Assembly: GCF_003001815.1 (NCBI RefSeq)
Contig: NZ_PVMZ01000009.1
Location: 248,001 to 312,000 of the forward strand
Reading direction: 5' to 3'
Source of the DNA: Actinoplanes italicus
Lineage (GTDB): Bacteria > Actinomycetota > Actinomycetes > Mycobacteriales > Micromonosporaceae
Length of the DNA stretch: 64,000 nt
Made by a program: the position numbers and the translations under genes. The notes below the pieces were generated by a model that was given only the letters and a program-made list of their open reading frames with translations, was not told the DNA's origin and ran no database searches. Positions 54,237 to 63,016 of this stretch are shown piece by piece. Position 1 is the stretch's first letter, and every line of letters starts with the position of its first letter.

Positions 54237-54814
54237 AGGTCGCGCAACCCGATCGAGTCAGCCTCACCGCTGTAGCCGCAGATCATCACGGTGTCGTCGG
54301 CAGCCGCCACCAGATAGTCCCGGCCCATCTCGAACTTTCCGCTGCCCAGCATCTGCTCGGAGCTCTCACCCTCCTGGGCCACCTCGACGGTGCCCACCGC
54401 CCCACCCCGGAACGTGCGGGAGACCGTGAGGGTGACCCGACCGTTTTCGATCTTCTGTACGGTGCCCTCGAAGGCGAAGTCGGCGGACTCCGCGAGCCGT
54501 TGCGGCTCCGGCTCGCGGCACTTGGCCTGTATGCCGGTGCTGAACAGGACGACGGTTCCCGACGCGGACGCGGACGCGGAGGCGGACGGGGTCGGCGCGG
54601 CCACCGGCTCGGGCGTTGCGGGCCTGGTCACGGCCCACGCGGTTCCGCCGGCGATCAGGATCAGCGCGGCGGCGACGGGCAGCGCCCACCGTCGGGTCGT
54701 ACGGGACATGGCTTCCTCCACAAGGTGCGCGACCTGATCGGGGGAGGCCGGCTCCAGCGACGCCGCCGGGTCGGCGCGGCGCAGCCGGGCACGCAGATCG
54801 TCGTCGTCGGTCAC
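54218..54814 (-). CDS. Membrane protein paired with ECF sigma factor
   Basis: A 198-residue protein. Residues 1-42 are cytoplasmic and charged (DDDDLRARLRRADPAASLEPASPDQVAHLVEEAM). A membrane segment spans about 44-62, then comes a Pro/Ala/Ser linker and an extracytoplasmic beta-rich domain of about 110 residues with two Cys. The start is GTG, overlapping the sigma stop (GTGA). An anti-sigma or redox-sensing role is inferred from layout. This is the third such pair in the window and the shortest. Confidence 0.72.
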   Translation of the reverse strand: MTDDDDLRARLRRADPAASLEPASPDQVAHLVEEAMSRTTRRWALPVAAALILIAGGTAWAVTRPATPEPVAAPTPSASASASASGTVVLFSTGIQAKCREPEPQRLAESADFAFEGTVQKIENGRVTLTVSRTFRGGAVGTVEVAQEGESSEQMLGSGKFEMGRDYLVAAADDTVMICGYSGEADSIGLRDLYEAAF

Positions 54815-55341
54815 GGCCGGCTCCCCTCTGTCGACTCCTCATGTCCGGAAGAGGTCAGGGTCTTTCGTAACTTCTCCTTGGCCCGGTGCAGCCGGATCGA
54901 CGCGGCGTTCGCGCTGATGCCCAGCACCACGGCGATCCCGGCCGGGGCCAGGTCCTCCCACGCCCACAACCGCAGGATCTCGGCCTCCTTCGCGGTCAGC
55001 GACCGCAGCGCCCGCTCCAGATCGCCGTCCGGCGGGCCCGGCCCGTCCACGGTCGCCGGCGGCGGGTCGAGACGCGAGATCCGGGCCAGCAGCCGGACGT
55101 GGCGGCGCTGCCCGCGTTCGGCGTTGGCCAGGCAGTTGCGCGCGACCCCGTACGCCCAGGGAAGGTGTTCCTCAGGCATGTCATCGAGTCTCCGCCAGCA
55201 GATCAGCAGCGTCTCGGAGAGCACGTCGTCGGCGGTCGCCGGATCGGTGCGGCGGGCGAGATACCGCCGGACGGCGTCGATCACCGCCGGAGCCAGCCGC
55301 TCGAACCGCGCCCGGCGCGCGTCGGAGTTCACGAGGTCCAC
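54811..55341 (-). CDS. ECF RNA polymerase sigma factor
   Basis: A 176-residue ECF sigma. Region 2 is RYLARRTDPATADDVLSETLLICWRRLDDMPEEHLPWAYGVARNCLANAERGQRR. Region 4 is LRSLTAKEAEILRLWAWEDLAPAGIAVVLGISANAASIRLHRAKEKLRK. The start is GTG at 55341. It is divergent from the molybdopterin oxidoreductase with an 83-bp gap. It heads an operon with its membrane partner. Confidence 0.9.
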   Translation of the reverse strand: MDLVNSDARRARFERLAPAVIDAVRRYLARRTDPATADDVLSETLLICWRRLDDMPEEHLPWAYGVARNCLANAERGQRRHVRLLARISRLDPPPATVDGPGPPDGDLERALRSLTAKEAEILRLWAWEDLAPAGIAVVLGISANAASIRLHRAKEKLRKTLTSSGHEESTEGSRP

Positions 55342-55424
55342 CCTGCTTCATGTCCGGCGGTAGGGGCGATCTTTCGGCTCGCGTGGCAGGATACCGACCA
55401 GTAACCCGACGTTGGGAGGCTGCC

Positions 55425-57677
55425 ATGACGCGGACCGCGTACCGGACGTGCCCGTTCTGCGAAGCCGCCTGTGGCCTCGAGCTGACGGTCGACGGCGATC
55501 GGGTGACAGCCGCCCGCGGCGACCGCGAGCACGTCTTCAGCCACGGCTTCGTCTGCCCCAAGGGCGCGACGTTCGGGCAGCTCACCGACGATCCGGATCG
55601 GCTTCGGCAGCCACTGGTCAACGGCCGCGAGGCGTCCTGGGAAGAGGCCTTCGACGCGGTCCGGGCCGGCCTTCGCAAGATCATTGAGCGGTACGGTCCA
55701 CACGCGCTCGCCGTCTACCTCGGCAATCCGAACGCCCACACGATGTCCGGCGGCCTGTACGTCACCCCGCTGATCCGGGCGCTCGCCAGTCGCAACGTGT
55801 ACTCCGCGAGCACCGTCGACCAGATGCCGAAACACGTGTCGTGCGGCTACCTGTTCGGCAACCCGCTGACCATCCCGGTGCCGGACGTCGACCGTACCCA
55901 TCTCATGCTGATCCTCGGCGCGAACCCGTGGGAGTCCAACGGCAGCCTCGCCACCGCTGCCGACTTCCCGGGCCGGCTCAAGGCGCTGCAGGCCCGCGGC
56001 GGCCGGTTCGTCGTCGTCGACCCGCGCCGCACCGTGACCGCCTCCCACGCCGACGAGCACCTGTTCATCCGGCCCGGCGCGGACGCGTTCCTGCTGTTCG
56101 GCATCGTGCACACACTGTTCGCCGAAGGCCTGACCGACCTCGGCGACCTCGCTCCTTCTGTGGAGGGGGTCGCCGAAGTGGAAGCCCTCGCCGCCGACTT
56201 CGCCCCGGAACGCGTCGCCGACGCCTGCGGCATCCCCGCCGAACGGATCCGCGGCCTGGCCCGCGAACTGGCCGCCGCCCCCTCCGCCGCCGTCTACGGC
56301 CGGATCGGCACCTGCACCGTCGAGTTCGGCACCCTCACCAGCTGGCTCGTCGACGTCGTCAACATCCTGACCGGCAACCTGGACCGGCCCGGCGGCGTCA
56401 TGTTCCCGCTCGCACCGCACCTCAGCGACCAGCCCAAACGCGGAAAAGGGTTCCGTACCGGCCGCTGGCACAGCCGGGTCCGCGGACTACCCGAGGTCAA
56501 GGGTGAACTGCCGGTCGCGACCCTCGCCGACGAGATCGAGACACCCGGCGACGAGCAGGTCCGCGCGCTGATCACGATCGCCGGCAACCCGGTGCTGTCC
56601 ACCCCGAACAGCGGGCGCCTCGACCGGGCGCTGGCCGGGCTCGACTTCATGGTCAGCGTCGACCCGTACCTGAACGAGACGACCCGCCACGCCGACGTCG
56701 TGCTCCCGCCGACCGACTCGGCGCGCAAGGGCCACTACGACTTCTCGTTCCTGGCGCTGTCGGTGCGCAACTTCGCGGCGTACTCCCCGCCGGTCCTGCC
56801 GCCCGAGGAGTCCGTGCCCGACGAGTGCGACATCCTGGCCCGCCTCACCCTGATCCTTTCCGGGCAGCCCGACAGTGATCCCGCGCTGCTGCACGACTTC
56901 CTGCTCCAGCAGGCCCTGCAGCGGGTGCCCGCCGAGCACCACGACGCGGTCACCGGCGACCATCCCGCCGAGCGGCTGCTCGACGTGGCGCTGCGCACCG
57001 GCGCCTACGGAGACGGGTTCGGCGCCCGGCCTGACGGCCTCAGCCTGCAGAAACTCATCGACAACCCGCACGGCGTCGACCTGGGTCCGCTGCGTCCCCG
57101 CCTCGCGTCGGCCCTGCGTACCCCATCCGGCAAGGTCGAACTCCTCGGTTCGTCGTCCGCCGCTTCGTCCGCCGCTTCGCCCGCCGCTTCGCCCGCCGCT
57201 TCGCCCGGCGTCTCGCCCGGCGTCTCGCCCGCCGCTGCGCTTGCAGGGGAGACGGCCCGCCTGCTCGCCGCCCTGGACCGGCGCCGCGATGAGATGGTCC
57301 TGGTCGGGCGGCGGCACCTGCGCTCCAACAACAGCTGGATGCACAACGTGCCCGCCCTCATCAAGGGCAGGGACCGCTGCACCCTGCAGATCAACCCGGC
57401 CGACGCCGAACGGCTGTCCCTCGCCGACGGCGACACCGCGCAGGTAACCTCCCGGGCCGGTGGCCTGACCGTCCGCGTAGAGGTCACCGACCGTGTCATG
57501 CCCGGCGTGGTCAGCCTCCCGCACGGCTGGGGCCACGACGTGCCCGGCACCCGCCTGTCAGTGGCCGCGACCAGCCCGGGCGTCAACTCGAACGTGCTGA
57601 CCGACGAGCTGGTCATCGACCCGCTCTCCGGAAACAGCGTCCTCAACGGCATCCCGGTCGAGATCAAACCCACCTGA
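55425..57677 (+). CDS. Molybdopterin-dependent oxidoreductase with N-terminal [4Fe-4S] site
   Basis: A 750-residue catalytic subunit of the DMSO-reductase superfamily. Cys9, Cys12, Cys16 and Cys44 form a CX2CX3CX27C iron-sulfur site. The molybdopterin domains follow; Cys140 (KHVSCGYLFG) is a possible metal ligand. The C-terminal MoCo-binding barrel contains LVGRRHLRSNNSWMHN and PGVVSLPHGWGHD. Residues about 575-607 are a Ser/Ala/Pro-Gly/Val repeat insertion encoded by 12-bp repeats, atypical for the family. No Tat signal, electron-transfer subunit or cofactor gene is nearby. Substrate unknown; formate- or nitrate-related enzymes look alike. GGGAGG precedes ATG. Confidence 0.88.
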   Translation: MTRTAYRTCPFCEAACGLELTVDGDRVTAARGDREHVFSHGFVCPKGATFGQLTDDPDRLRQPLVNGREASWEEAFDAVRAGLRKIIERYGPHALAVYLGNPNAHTMSGGLYVTPLIRALASRNVYSASTVDQMPKHVSCGYLFGNPLTIPVPDVDRTHLMLILGANPWESNGSLATAADFPGRLKALQARGGRFVVVDPRRTVTASHADEHLFIRPGADAFLLFGIVHTLFAEGLTDLGDLAPSVEGVAEVEALAADFAPERVADACGIPAERIRGLARELAAAPSAAVYGRIGTCTVEFGTLTSWLVDVVNILTGNLDRPGGVMFPLAPHLSDQPKRGKGFRTGRWHSRVRGLPEVKGELPVATLADEIETPGDEQVRALITIAGNPVLSTPNSGRLDRALAGLDFMVSVDPYLNETTRHADVVLPPTDSARKGHYDFSFLALSVRNFAAYSPPVLPPEESVPDECDILARLTLILSGQPDSDPALLHDFLLQQALQRVPAEHHDAVTGDHPAERLLDVALRTGAYGDGFGARPDGLSLQKLIDNPHGVDLGPLRPRLASALRTPSGKVELLGSSSAASSAASPAASPAASPGVSPGVSPAAALAGETARLLAALDRRRDEMVLVGRRHLRSNNSWMHNVPALIKGRDRCTLQINPADAERLSLADGDTAQVTSRAGGLTVRVEVTDRVMPGVVSLPHGWGHDVPGTRLSVAATSPGVNSNVLTDELVIDPLSGNSVLNGIPVEIKPT

Positions 57678-57832
57678 TCGCGGTACGCCCAGCGCGTTCC
57701 GCCCCGCCACCGACCCTTCCGCCCGCTCAGCACCGAGCCGGCAGACGTCCACACCGCCCTCACTTCCGCCATGGTGATTCCCGATCATCCACTCCACACG
57801 GCAGGCCACCGCCCAAACCGTCCCCGACCAGC
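57678..57832. other. Spacer before the satellite array
   Basis: About 155 bp with no gene or recognised signal, leading into the first satellite unit. Confidence 0.4.
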
Positions 57833-58320
57833 GTGGTGATCTGCGCCCACCCGCGGGCCGTGAGTCACCACGCAAGGCCGCCGCCTTCGTTGTGTGGTGA
57901 TTTGTGCCCGCCCGCGAGCCGTAGGTCGTCACGCGTGGCCGTCGCCATTGTTGTGTGGTGATTTGCGCCCGCCCGGGAGCCGTGGGTCGCCACGCGTGGC
58001 TGCCCGCATTGTTGTGTGGTGATTTGCGCCCACCGGCGAGCCGTAGGTCGTCACGCGTGGCCGTCGCCATTGTTGTGTGGTGATTTGCGCCTGCCCGTGA
58101 GCCGTGGGTCGTCACGTTTGGCTGCCCGCCTTCGTTGTGTGGTGATTTGCGCCCACCGGCGAGCCGTAGGTCGCCACGTGTGGCCGTCGCCATTGTTGTG
58201 TGGTGATTTGCGCCTGCCCGGGAGCCGTGGGTCGCCACGTTTGGCTGCCCGCATTGTTGTGTGGTTATCTGCGCCCACCGGCGAGCCGTAGGTCACCACG
58301 TACGACTGGCGCGCCGCGGA
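57833..58320. repeat. Eight-copy 61-bp satellite array with alternating unit types
   Basis: Units open with GTGGTGATTTGCGCC or a variant at 57833, 57894, 57955, 58016, 58077, 58139, 58200 and 58261. The middle reads GAGCCGT(A/G)GGTCG, followed by (T/C)CACG. Units with CCACCGGCGAGCCGTAGG alternate with units like CCTGCCCGGGAGCCGTGGG, giving a 122-bp higher-order period. In most units GTGGTGA can pair with T(C/T)(A/G)CCAC near the middle. No cas gene or spacer/repeat distinction exists, so it is not CRISPR. Confidence 0.92.
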
Positions 58321-58378
58321 GTTTGATCCGGAACCGTCGATGGCCCTTCGGAGGCGGTTCGGAACCTAAGCTGACGGG

Positions 58379-59032
58379 ATGATCCGTGCGGTGGTCTTCG
58401 ATGTCGGTGAGTGCCTTGTCGACGAGAGCCGGATCTTCGGGGAGTGGGCGGACTGGCTAGGCGTGCCGCGGCACACGTTCTCGGCCGTCTTCGGTGCGGT
58501 GATCGCGGCCGGGCAGGACCATCGGCGGGCGTTCGAGATCCTGCGTCCCGGGCTGGACCTGGCCGTTGAGCGGGAGAAACGGATCGCCGCTGAACAGCCG
58601 GAGGGTTTCGGCGAGGAAGACCTCTACCCCGACGTCCGACCAGCGCTGACCGCCCTGCGCTCTGCCGGACTGTGGGTCGGGATCGCCGGCAACCAGCCGA
58701 CCCGGGCTGGTTTCGACCTGCGCGCACTGAATCTGCCGACCGACATGATCGGCACCTCCGAGGACTGGGGAGTGTCGAAACCGGACATCGCCTTCTTCCA
58801 CGCGGTAGCCCGTGTCGTCCCCTGCGCACCGGACGAAACCCTCTACGTCGGTGACCGCCTGGAGAACGACGTACTGCCGGCCGGCGCGGCCGGTTTCCTC
58901 ACCGCGCTCATCCGACGCGGACCGTGGGCTTTCATCCACCAGGGCGACCCAAGGGTCGACCTGGAAACGACCATGCGCGTCGACTCGCTGAGTGAACTAC
59001 CGTCGCGGATAGCCACCTTCAACAACTCGTAG
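58379..59032 (+). CDS. HAD-superfamily hydrolase
   Basis: A 217-residue HAD enzyme. Motif I is VVFDVGECLVDE, in which the general acid/base Asp (DxD/T) is replaced by Glu in DVGE. Motif II is IAGNQ, with Asn/Gln around the usual Ser/Thr. The motif III Lys is in SKPD and motif IV is YVGDRLENDVLPA. Helical cap residues lie at about 15-85. The altered motifs suggest a changed substrate or weak activity. The ATG lies about 60 bp after the satellite array. Confidence 0.82.
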   Translation: MIRAVVFDVGECLVDESRIFGEWADWLGVPRHTFSAVFGAVIAAGQDHRRAFEILRPGLDLAVEREKRIAAEQPEGFGEEDLYPDVRPALTALRSAGLWVGIAGNQPTRAGFDLRALNLPTDMIGTSEDWGVSKPDIAFFHAVARVVPCAPDETLYVGDRLENDVLPAGAAGFLTALIRRGPWAFIHQGDPRVDLETTMRVDSLSELPSRIATFNNS

Positions 59033-59446
59033 GCTCACGGCTCGCGGATCGGCATCTTGGCAACGTAGGTCCGCGGTTCGCAAATCGGCACCTTCCCAGC
59101 GCCGGTCGGCTCCCGCGTGCTGGTCCAATCCCGCGTCAGTCCGCGGGTTCGGTGTGGCAAACCGCAGCGCCTCAGTGCTGGATGATCATCTTGACCGGTT
59201 TCCGAAGGCGAGCTGTGCGGTATGGCTGCTTCCCGGTCCGGGAAAGGTCCGCGGCCCGCAGCTGGTCGGTCCATAGCAGCCATGGCCCGCAGCTGGTCGG
59301 TCCATAGCAGCCATGGCCCGCAGCTGGTCGATCGATGGCAGTCGCAGCCAGCAGGTAGATCGAGGGCGGTCGCGGCCGTCGGCCGGCTGATGGCAACTGT
59401 GGGTTCCAGCTGGTCGATCGATGGTGACTGCGGGGTGTGGTCGCGG
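59033..59446. other. 414-bp intergenic region with short repeats
   Basis: No gene is supported. It contains the 31-bp array listed next, a pair of diverged copies of CGCGGATCGGCATCTT / CGCAAATCGGCACCTT at about 59043-59090, and further CAGCTGGTCGATCGATGG copies up to about 59425. Confidence 0.5.
59254..59346. repeat. 31-bp tandem repeat, three copies
   Basis: Units begin GCCCGCAGCTGGTCG at 59254, 59285 and 59316. The first two are identical and the third diverges after GGTCG. Each contains CAGCTG; related CAGCTGGTCGATCG fragments continue to about 59425. Confidence 0.85.
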
Positions 59447-60040
59447 TTAGATCCAGCCCATCCGCTGGGCGTGGTGGATGGCGGTCAGGCGGTTGGGGGC
59501 GCCCAGTTTGGTGATCGCGTTCGACAGGTAGTTGCGGACCGTGCCCTCGCTTAGGTGCAGCCGCGCGGCGATGTCGGCGACCGATGCGCCGGAGGCGGCG
59601 AGGGCGAGGGTGTCTCGTTCACGGTCGGTGAGTGGGCTCTCCCCGGCCATCATCGCCTCGGCCGCGAGTTCCGGGTCCAGGTAACGCCCGCCCGCGTGGA
59701 TCTTGCGGATGGCGGCGGCGAGTTCCGCGCTGGAGGAGTCCTTCGGAATGAAGCCGCGCACCCCGGCGGCGATGGCCCGCCGCAGGTAGCCGGGACGGGT
59801 GAACGTGCTGAGGATCAGCATGGCGCGACCGGGCAGCCGTTCGGCGACGGTCAGGCCGTCGAGACCAGGCATCTCGATGTCGAGCACGATGACGTCCGGG
59901 TCGTGAGCGGTGACCGCGGCCAGCACCTCGTCGCCGCGGCCGCACTGGGCCACGACGGTCAGGTCCTCCTCGAACTCCAGCATCATGGCCAGCGCCTCCC
60001 GGATGAGGTGCTGGTCGTCGGCGAGCAGAACGCGGATCAT
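59447..60040 (-). CDS. NarL-type response regulator (DesR-like)
   Basis: A 197-residue regulator. The receiver has VLLADDQ, phospho-Asp in VIVLDIEMPG, Ser/Thr in LILSTF and Lys in FIPKDS. The LuxR-type HTH is LTDRERDTLALAASGASVADIAARLHLSEGTVRNYLSNAITKLGAPNRLTAIHHA. ATG 60040 overlaps the TGA of the kinase gene. It is last of a two-gene system located next to an ABC exporter, which is a common target. Confidence 0.93.
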   Translation of the reverse strand: MIRVLLADDQHLIREALAMMLEFEEDLTVVAQCGRGDEVLAAVTAHDPDVIVLDIEMPGLDGLTVAERLPGRAMLILSTFTRPGYLRRAIAAGVRGFIPKDSSSAELAAAIRKIHAGGRYLDPELAAEAMMAGESPLTDRERDTLALAASGASVADIAARLHLSEGTVRNYLSNAITKLGAPNRLTAIHHAQRMGWI

Positions 60041-61278
60041 GCGGCATTTCCAGGGGACGAGGCGGAGGCGGCGGAGGCTGGCGAGGCGAGGGAGGCCGGC
60101 AAGGTCGGAGAGACCGGGGAAGCGGGGGAGAACGACGGCGAGGAGGGGGCGACGGCACGGACCAGGAAGCGGCCGTCGCCGGTGGGCTGGGCGGTGAGTG
60201 AGCCGCCCACCGCGGTCAGGCGTTCGGCGAGTCCGGCCAGGCCGGTCCCGCCCGGTTCGGTGGCGGCGCCGACGCCGTCGTTGACGACTTCGAGGACGGC
60301 CGAGCCGTCGGCGGAGCGCAGCGTCACCGTGCACCAGGTGGCCGTACTGTGCCGCAGGATGTTGGTGGCGCTCTCCCGGACCACCCAGGCGAAGGGGCCG
60401 GCGGCCTCCGGAGCGACCGCATCGGGCGGCAGGTCGATCTTGCAGCGCACCCCGTCGGCCTCGAGGATCGACTGCACGCTGGCGATCTCGGAGGCCAGGT
60501 CCAGGATGCGGTACCCGCGGACGGCCTCGCGGATCTGTCGCAGACTGTCCTGGGCCAGGCCGCGGACCTCGGCCATCTGGGCGGCCGCCCGTTCCGTGTC
60601 GATGGCGGTCAGTTTGCCGGCGAGCTCGCTCTTCACGGCGATCACCGACAGGCTGTGCCCGACGAGGTCGTGCAGGTCCCGGGCGAACCGCAGGCGCTCC
60701 TCGGTGACGGCCAGCCGGGCCTCGGCGTCCTTGGTGGCGTGCGCCTGCTCGGTCAGGTCGAGGATCCAGATCCAGAGCTTGTTCGGGTACGCCAGCGCGA
60801 GGCACATGATGCTGTAGATGAGTATGTTCGCCGTGAACGGCAGCGGCTGCGGACCGGGGTTGATCTCGCTGACGGCCACGCAGACCGCGGCAGTGCCGAG
60901 TGCCAGCCCGAGCGTCTGCAGCTGACCGGCGCGGACCGTGACCAGGCAGACCCAGCCGACCGCGACCATGCCCCAGCCGGCCGGACCCGCGTCCTGCACC
61001 AGCATCACGACCACGGCCGCGACGCCGGTGACGATCATGTCGGTCCGTGTCCGGGCGGCGTGCCGCGGCCAGTCGGTGGCCACCGAGCGGGTCAGGCGAA
61101 TCCCGTACCAGCTGAAGATCAGAATGGCGACCGCGGTGACCGCCAGACGAACCGGCTGGACCCGATCGTCCGCGATGGCCAGCCCGGTGCCGGCCGCCGC
61201 GCCGAACCACGCCAGGACCAGGCTGGAACTGAGGCTCCAGATGGTGATCATGCGAGCCCGTTTGATGCCCCCGCTCAT
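60037..61278 (-). CDS. DesK-type sensor histidine kinase
   Basis: A 413-residue kinase. Residues 1-170 hold five to six membrane segments. HisKA_3 is RLRFARDLHDLVGHSLSVIAVKSELA (His203), and HATPase_c (about 285-375) has VVRESATNILRHS and GGTGLAGLAERL. The C-terminal 35 residues are an Ala/Ser/Pro tail from low-complexity DNA (about 60045-60150). It is cotranscribed with the response regulator. The ABC operon upstream on the same strand ends 17 bp before this start, so all four genes may form one unit. Confidence 0.92.
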   Translation of the reverse strand: MSGGIKRARMITIWSLSSSLVLAWFGAAAGTGLAIADDRVQPVRLAVTAVAILIFSWYGIRLTRSVATDWPRHAARTRTDMIVTGVAAVVVMLVQDAGPAGWGMVAVGWVCLVTVRAGQLQTLGLALGTAAVCVAVSEINPGPQPLPFTANILIYSIMCLALAYPNKLWIWILDLTEQAHATKDAEARLAVTEERLRFARDLHDLVGHSLSVIAVKSELAGKLTAIDTERAAAQMAEVRGLAQDSLRQIREAVRGYRILDLASEIASVQSILEADGVRCKIDLPPDAVAPEAAGPFAWVVRESATNILRHSTATWCTVTLRSADGSAVLEVVNDGVGAATEPGGTGLAGLAERLTAVGGSLTAQPTGDGRFLVRAVAPSSPSFSPASPVSPTLPASLASPASAASASSPGNAA

Positions 61279-61294
61279 GACGTCACCCTAGTGC

Positions 61295-62035
61295 TCAGCC
61301 GCGCCGCGGGTCCCAGCGGAAGAACCGCCGGGCCAGAACCGCCGCCACCACGATCCACGCCGCCAGGAGTCCGAGTGACGACCACTGGAAGGCGCTGCCG
61401 TACCCGGCCCGGACCAGGTCGACGATCGGCGTCATCGGCAGGAGATCGACGATCCGGTCCAGCCAGTCGGGGAACGCGCCGGCCGGCATGATCACCGGCG
61501 ACAGCATGAGGCAGGCCAGCATCACCGGTACGGTCGCCAGCTGGGCGATCTCACCCGACGAGCTGAGCCCGGAGATGACCATCGACAGCAGCGTGAACAC
61601 GGCCGCTCCGCCCAGCGCCGCGATCAGCACCAGCAGCGGGTTGCCGGGGACGCCCACGCCGAGGGCGACGAAGGCCGCCGAGACGCCCACCACCTGGACC
61701 AGGTAGATGAAGGTCGCGCCGGCCGCGCTGCCGCCGAGGATCGCGGTCGCCGAGGCCGGCCCGCCGAGCAGCCGTTTGAGGACCAGTTCCTCGCGGCGGG
61801 AGGTGTAGAAGCCGGCCAGGTTGACCAGCGGCGCGAACACCACGAGCATGGCGATCTGCCCGGTTGCGATGTAGGCGAGGTCGGCGGCGGTGCCCTGATC
61901 CCGGATCGAGAAGGTCACGAGCGTGGCGACCAGCAGGGGCACCAGGACGGCGTTGGTGAACGCGGACCGGTTCCGGAAGATCAGCGCCAGGTCGAGCCGG
62001 GCCAGGCGGTAGATGTGTGCGAGGTCGGTCTTCAC
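61295..62035 (-). CDS. ABC-2 type transporter permease
   Basis: A 246-residue membrane protein with six hydrophobic segments of the ABC-2 type (VLVPLLVATLVTF, MLVVFAPLVNLAGFYTSRREELVLKRLLGGPAS, VPVMLACLMLSPVIMPAGAFPDWLD). The conserved loop before the last spans, FPDWLDRIVDLLPMTPIVDLVR, is typical. The GTG at 62035 overlaps the ATPase stop (GTGA). Together they form a drug- or lipid-exporter, probably controlled by the DesK/DesR-like pair downstream. Confidence 0.9.
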   Translation of the reverse strand: MKTDLAHIYRLARLDLALIFRNRSAFTNAVLVPLLVATLVTFSIRDQGTAADLAYIATGQIAMLVVFAPLVNLAGFYTSRREELVLKRLLGGPASATAILGGSAAGATFIYLVQVVGVSAAFVALGVGVPGNPLLVLIAALGGAAVFTLLSMVISGLSSSGEIAQLATVPVMLACLMLSPVIMPAGAFPDWLDRIVDLLPMTPIVDLVRAGYGSAFQWSSLGLLAAWIVVAAVLARRFFRWDPRRG

Positions 62036-62964
62036 TGGTTCTCCACGATGCTCAGGAACACGTCTTCGAGGGAGGCGGGCCGGACCGACAGGCGGTCCAG
62101 CGTGATCCGGCAATCGGAGGCCCAGGTCAGCAGTTGGGCGACGGCGAGGTGGGCGCGGCCGTCCGGCTCGCCGCCGGTCACCGTGTAGCGGGCGGTGGGC
62201 AGGCCGTCGGCGACGGCGATCTCTGGGGCCGTCCCGCCGATGCGGGGCAGCGTGTCGATCGGGGTGTTCGCCGGGACGCGGAAGGCGATCCGGTCGCCGT
62301 GACCGGCGACCACCTCCGGTACGGTCCCCGCGATCCGGATCTCGCCCCGGTGCATGATCGCGATCCGGTCGGCGAGACGTTCCGCCTCCTCCAGGTAGTG
62401 GGTGGTGAGCAGCACGGTCGTGCCGCCGGCCACCAGCTCCTGGATCAGCCGCCAGGTGGCGATGCGCGCCTCCGGGTCCATCCCGGTGGTGGGCTCGTCG
62501 AGGAACAGCACCTCGGGCCGGCCGACGACGGCGAGCGCCAGGTCGAGGCGGCGCTTCTGGCCGCCGGACAGCTGCCGTACCCGGGTGTCCGACTTGTCGG
62601 CGAGGTCGACCTTCTTGAGGGCCTCATCCTTCGCGATCGGGTTCTTGTGCAGGTCGCGCCACAGGTCGACGGTCTCGGCCACGGTCAGGTCACCGAGCAG
62701 GCCGCTCTCCTGGAGCATGATCCCGACGCGGGGCCGCAGCGCTTTCCGGTCCCGGTACGGGTCGGCGCCGAGCAGGCGGACCGTCCCCGACGCCGCCGGA
62801 CGGAACCCCTCGAGGACCTCCATGGTCGTCGTCTTCCCGGCGCCGTTCGTGCCCAGCAGGGCGAACAGTCCACCGCGCGGGACGGTGAAGTCGATGCCGC
62901 GTACGGCCTCGAAGTCCCCGTACCGCTGGCGAAGCCCGCCGACCTCGATCGTCTCTGTGCTCAT
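62032..62964 (-). CDS. ABC transporter ATP-binding protein (drug/lipid exporter type)
   Basis: A 310-residue ATPase. Walker A is GTNGAGKTT, the Q-loop LQESGLL, signature LSGGQKRR, Walker B VLFLDEPTTGMDPE and H-loop LTTHYLEEAE. After the nucleotide-binding domain (about 1-220) is a domain of about 90 residues, IRIAGTVPEVVAGHGDRIAFRV and on, common in DrrA-like exporters. It is the first gene of the exporter operon. Confidence 0.94.
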   Translation of the reverse strand: MSTETIEVGGLRQRYGDFEAVRGIDFTVPRGGLFALLGTNGAGKTTTMEVLEGFRPAASGTVRLLGADPYRDRKALRPRVGIMLQESGLLGDLTVAETVDLWRDLHKNPIAKDEALKKVDLADKSDTRVRQLSGGQKRRLDLALAVVGRPEVLFLDEPTTGMDPEARIATWRLIQELVAGGTTVLLTTHYLEEAERLADRIAIMHRGEIRIAGTVPEVVAGHGDRIAFRVPANTPIDTLPRIGGTAPEIAVADGLPTARYTVTGGEPDGRAHLAVAQLLTWASDCRITLDRLSVRPASLEDVFLSIVENQ

Positions 62965-63016
62965 GCCTCAATGGTTCGCGAGATCGATCGGCGGGGGCAG
63001 TCGTCGCCGTCAGCGA

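Noticed and set aside
57833..58320. CRISPR array
   Set aside because: The whole 61-bp unit is repeated, with no unique spacers and no cas genes nearby.
59447..61210. Single fused kinase-regulator protein of 587 residues
   Set aside because: The response regulator has its own ATG at 60040 overlapping the kinase stop; the upstream part of that frame is antisense-like shadow of the kinase gene in another frame.
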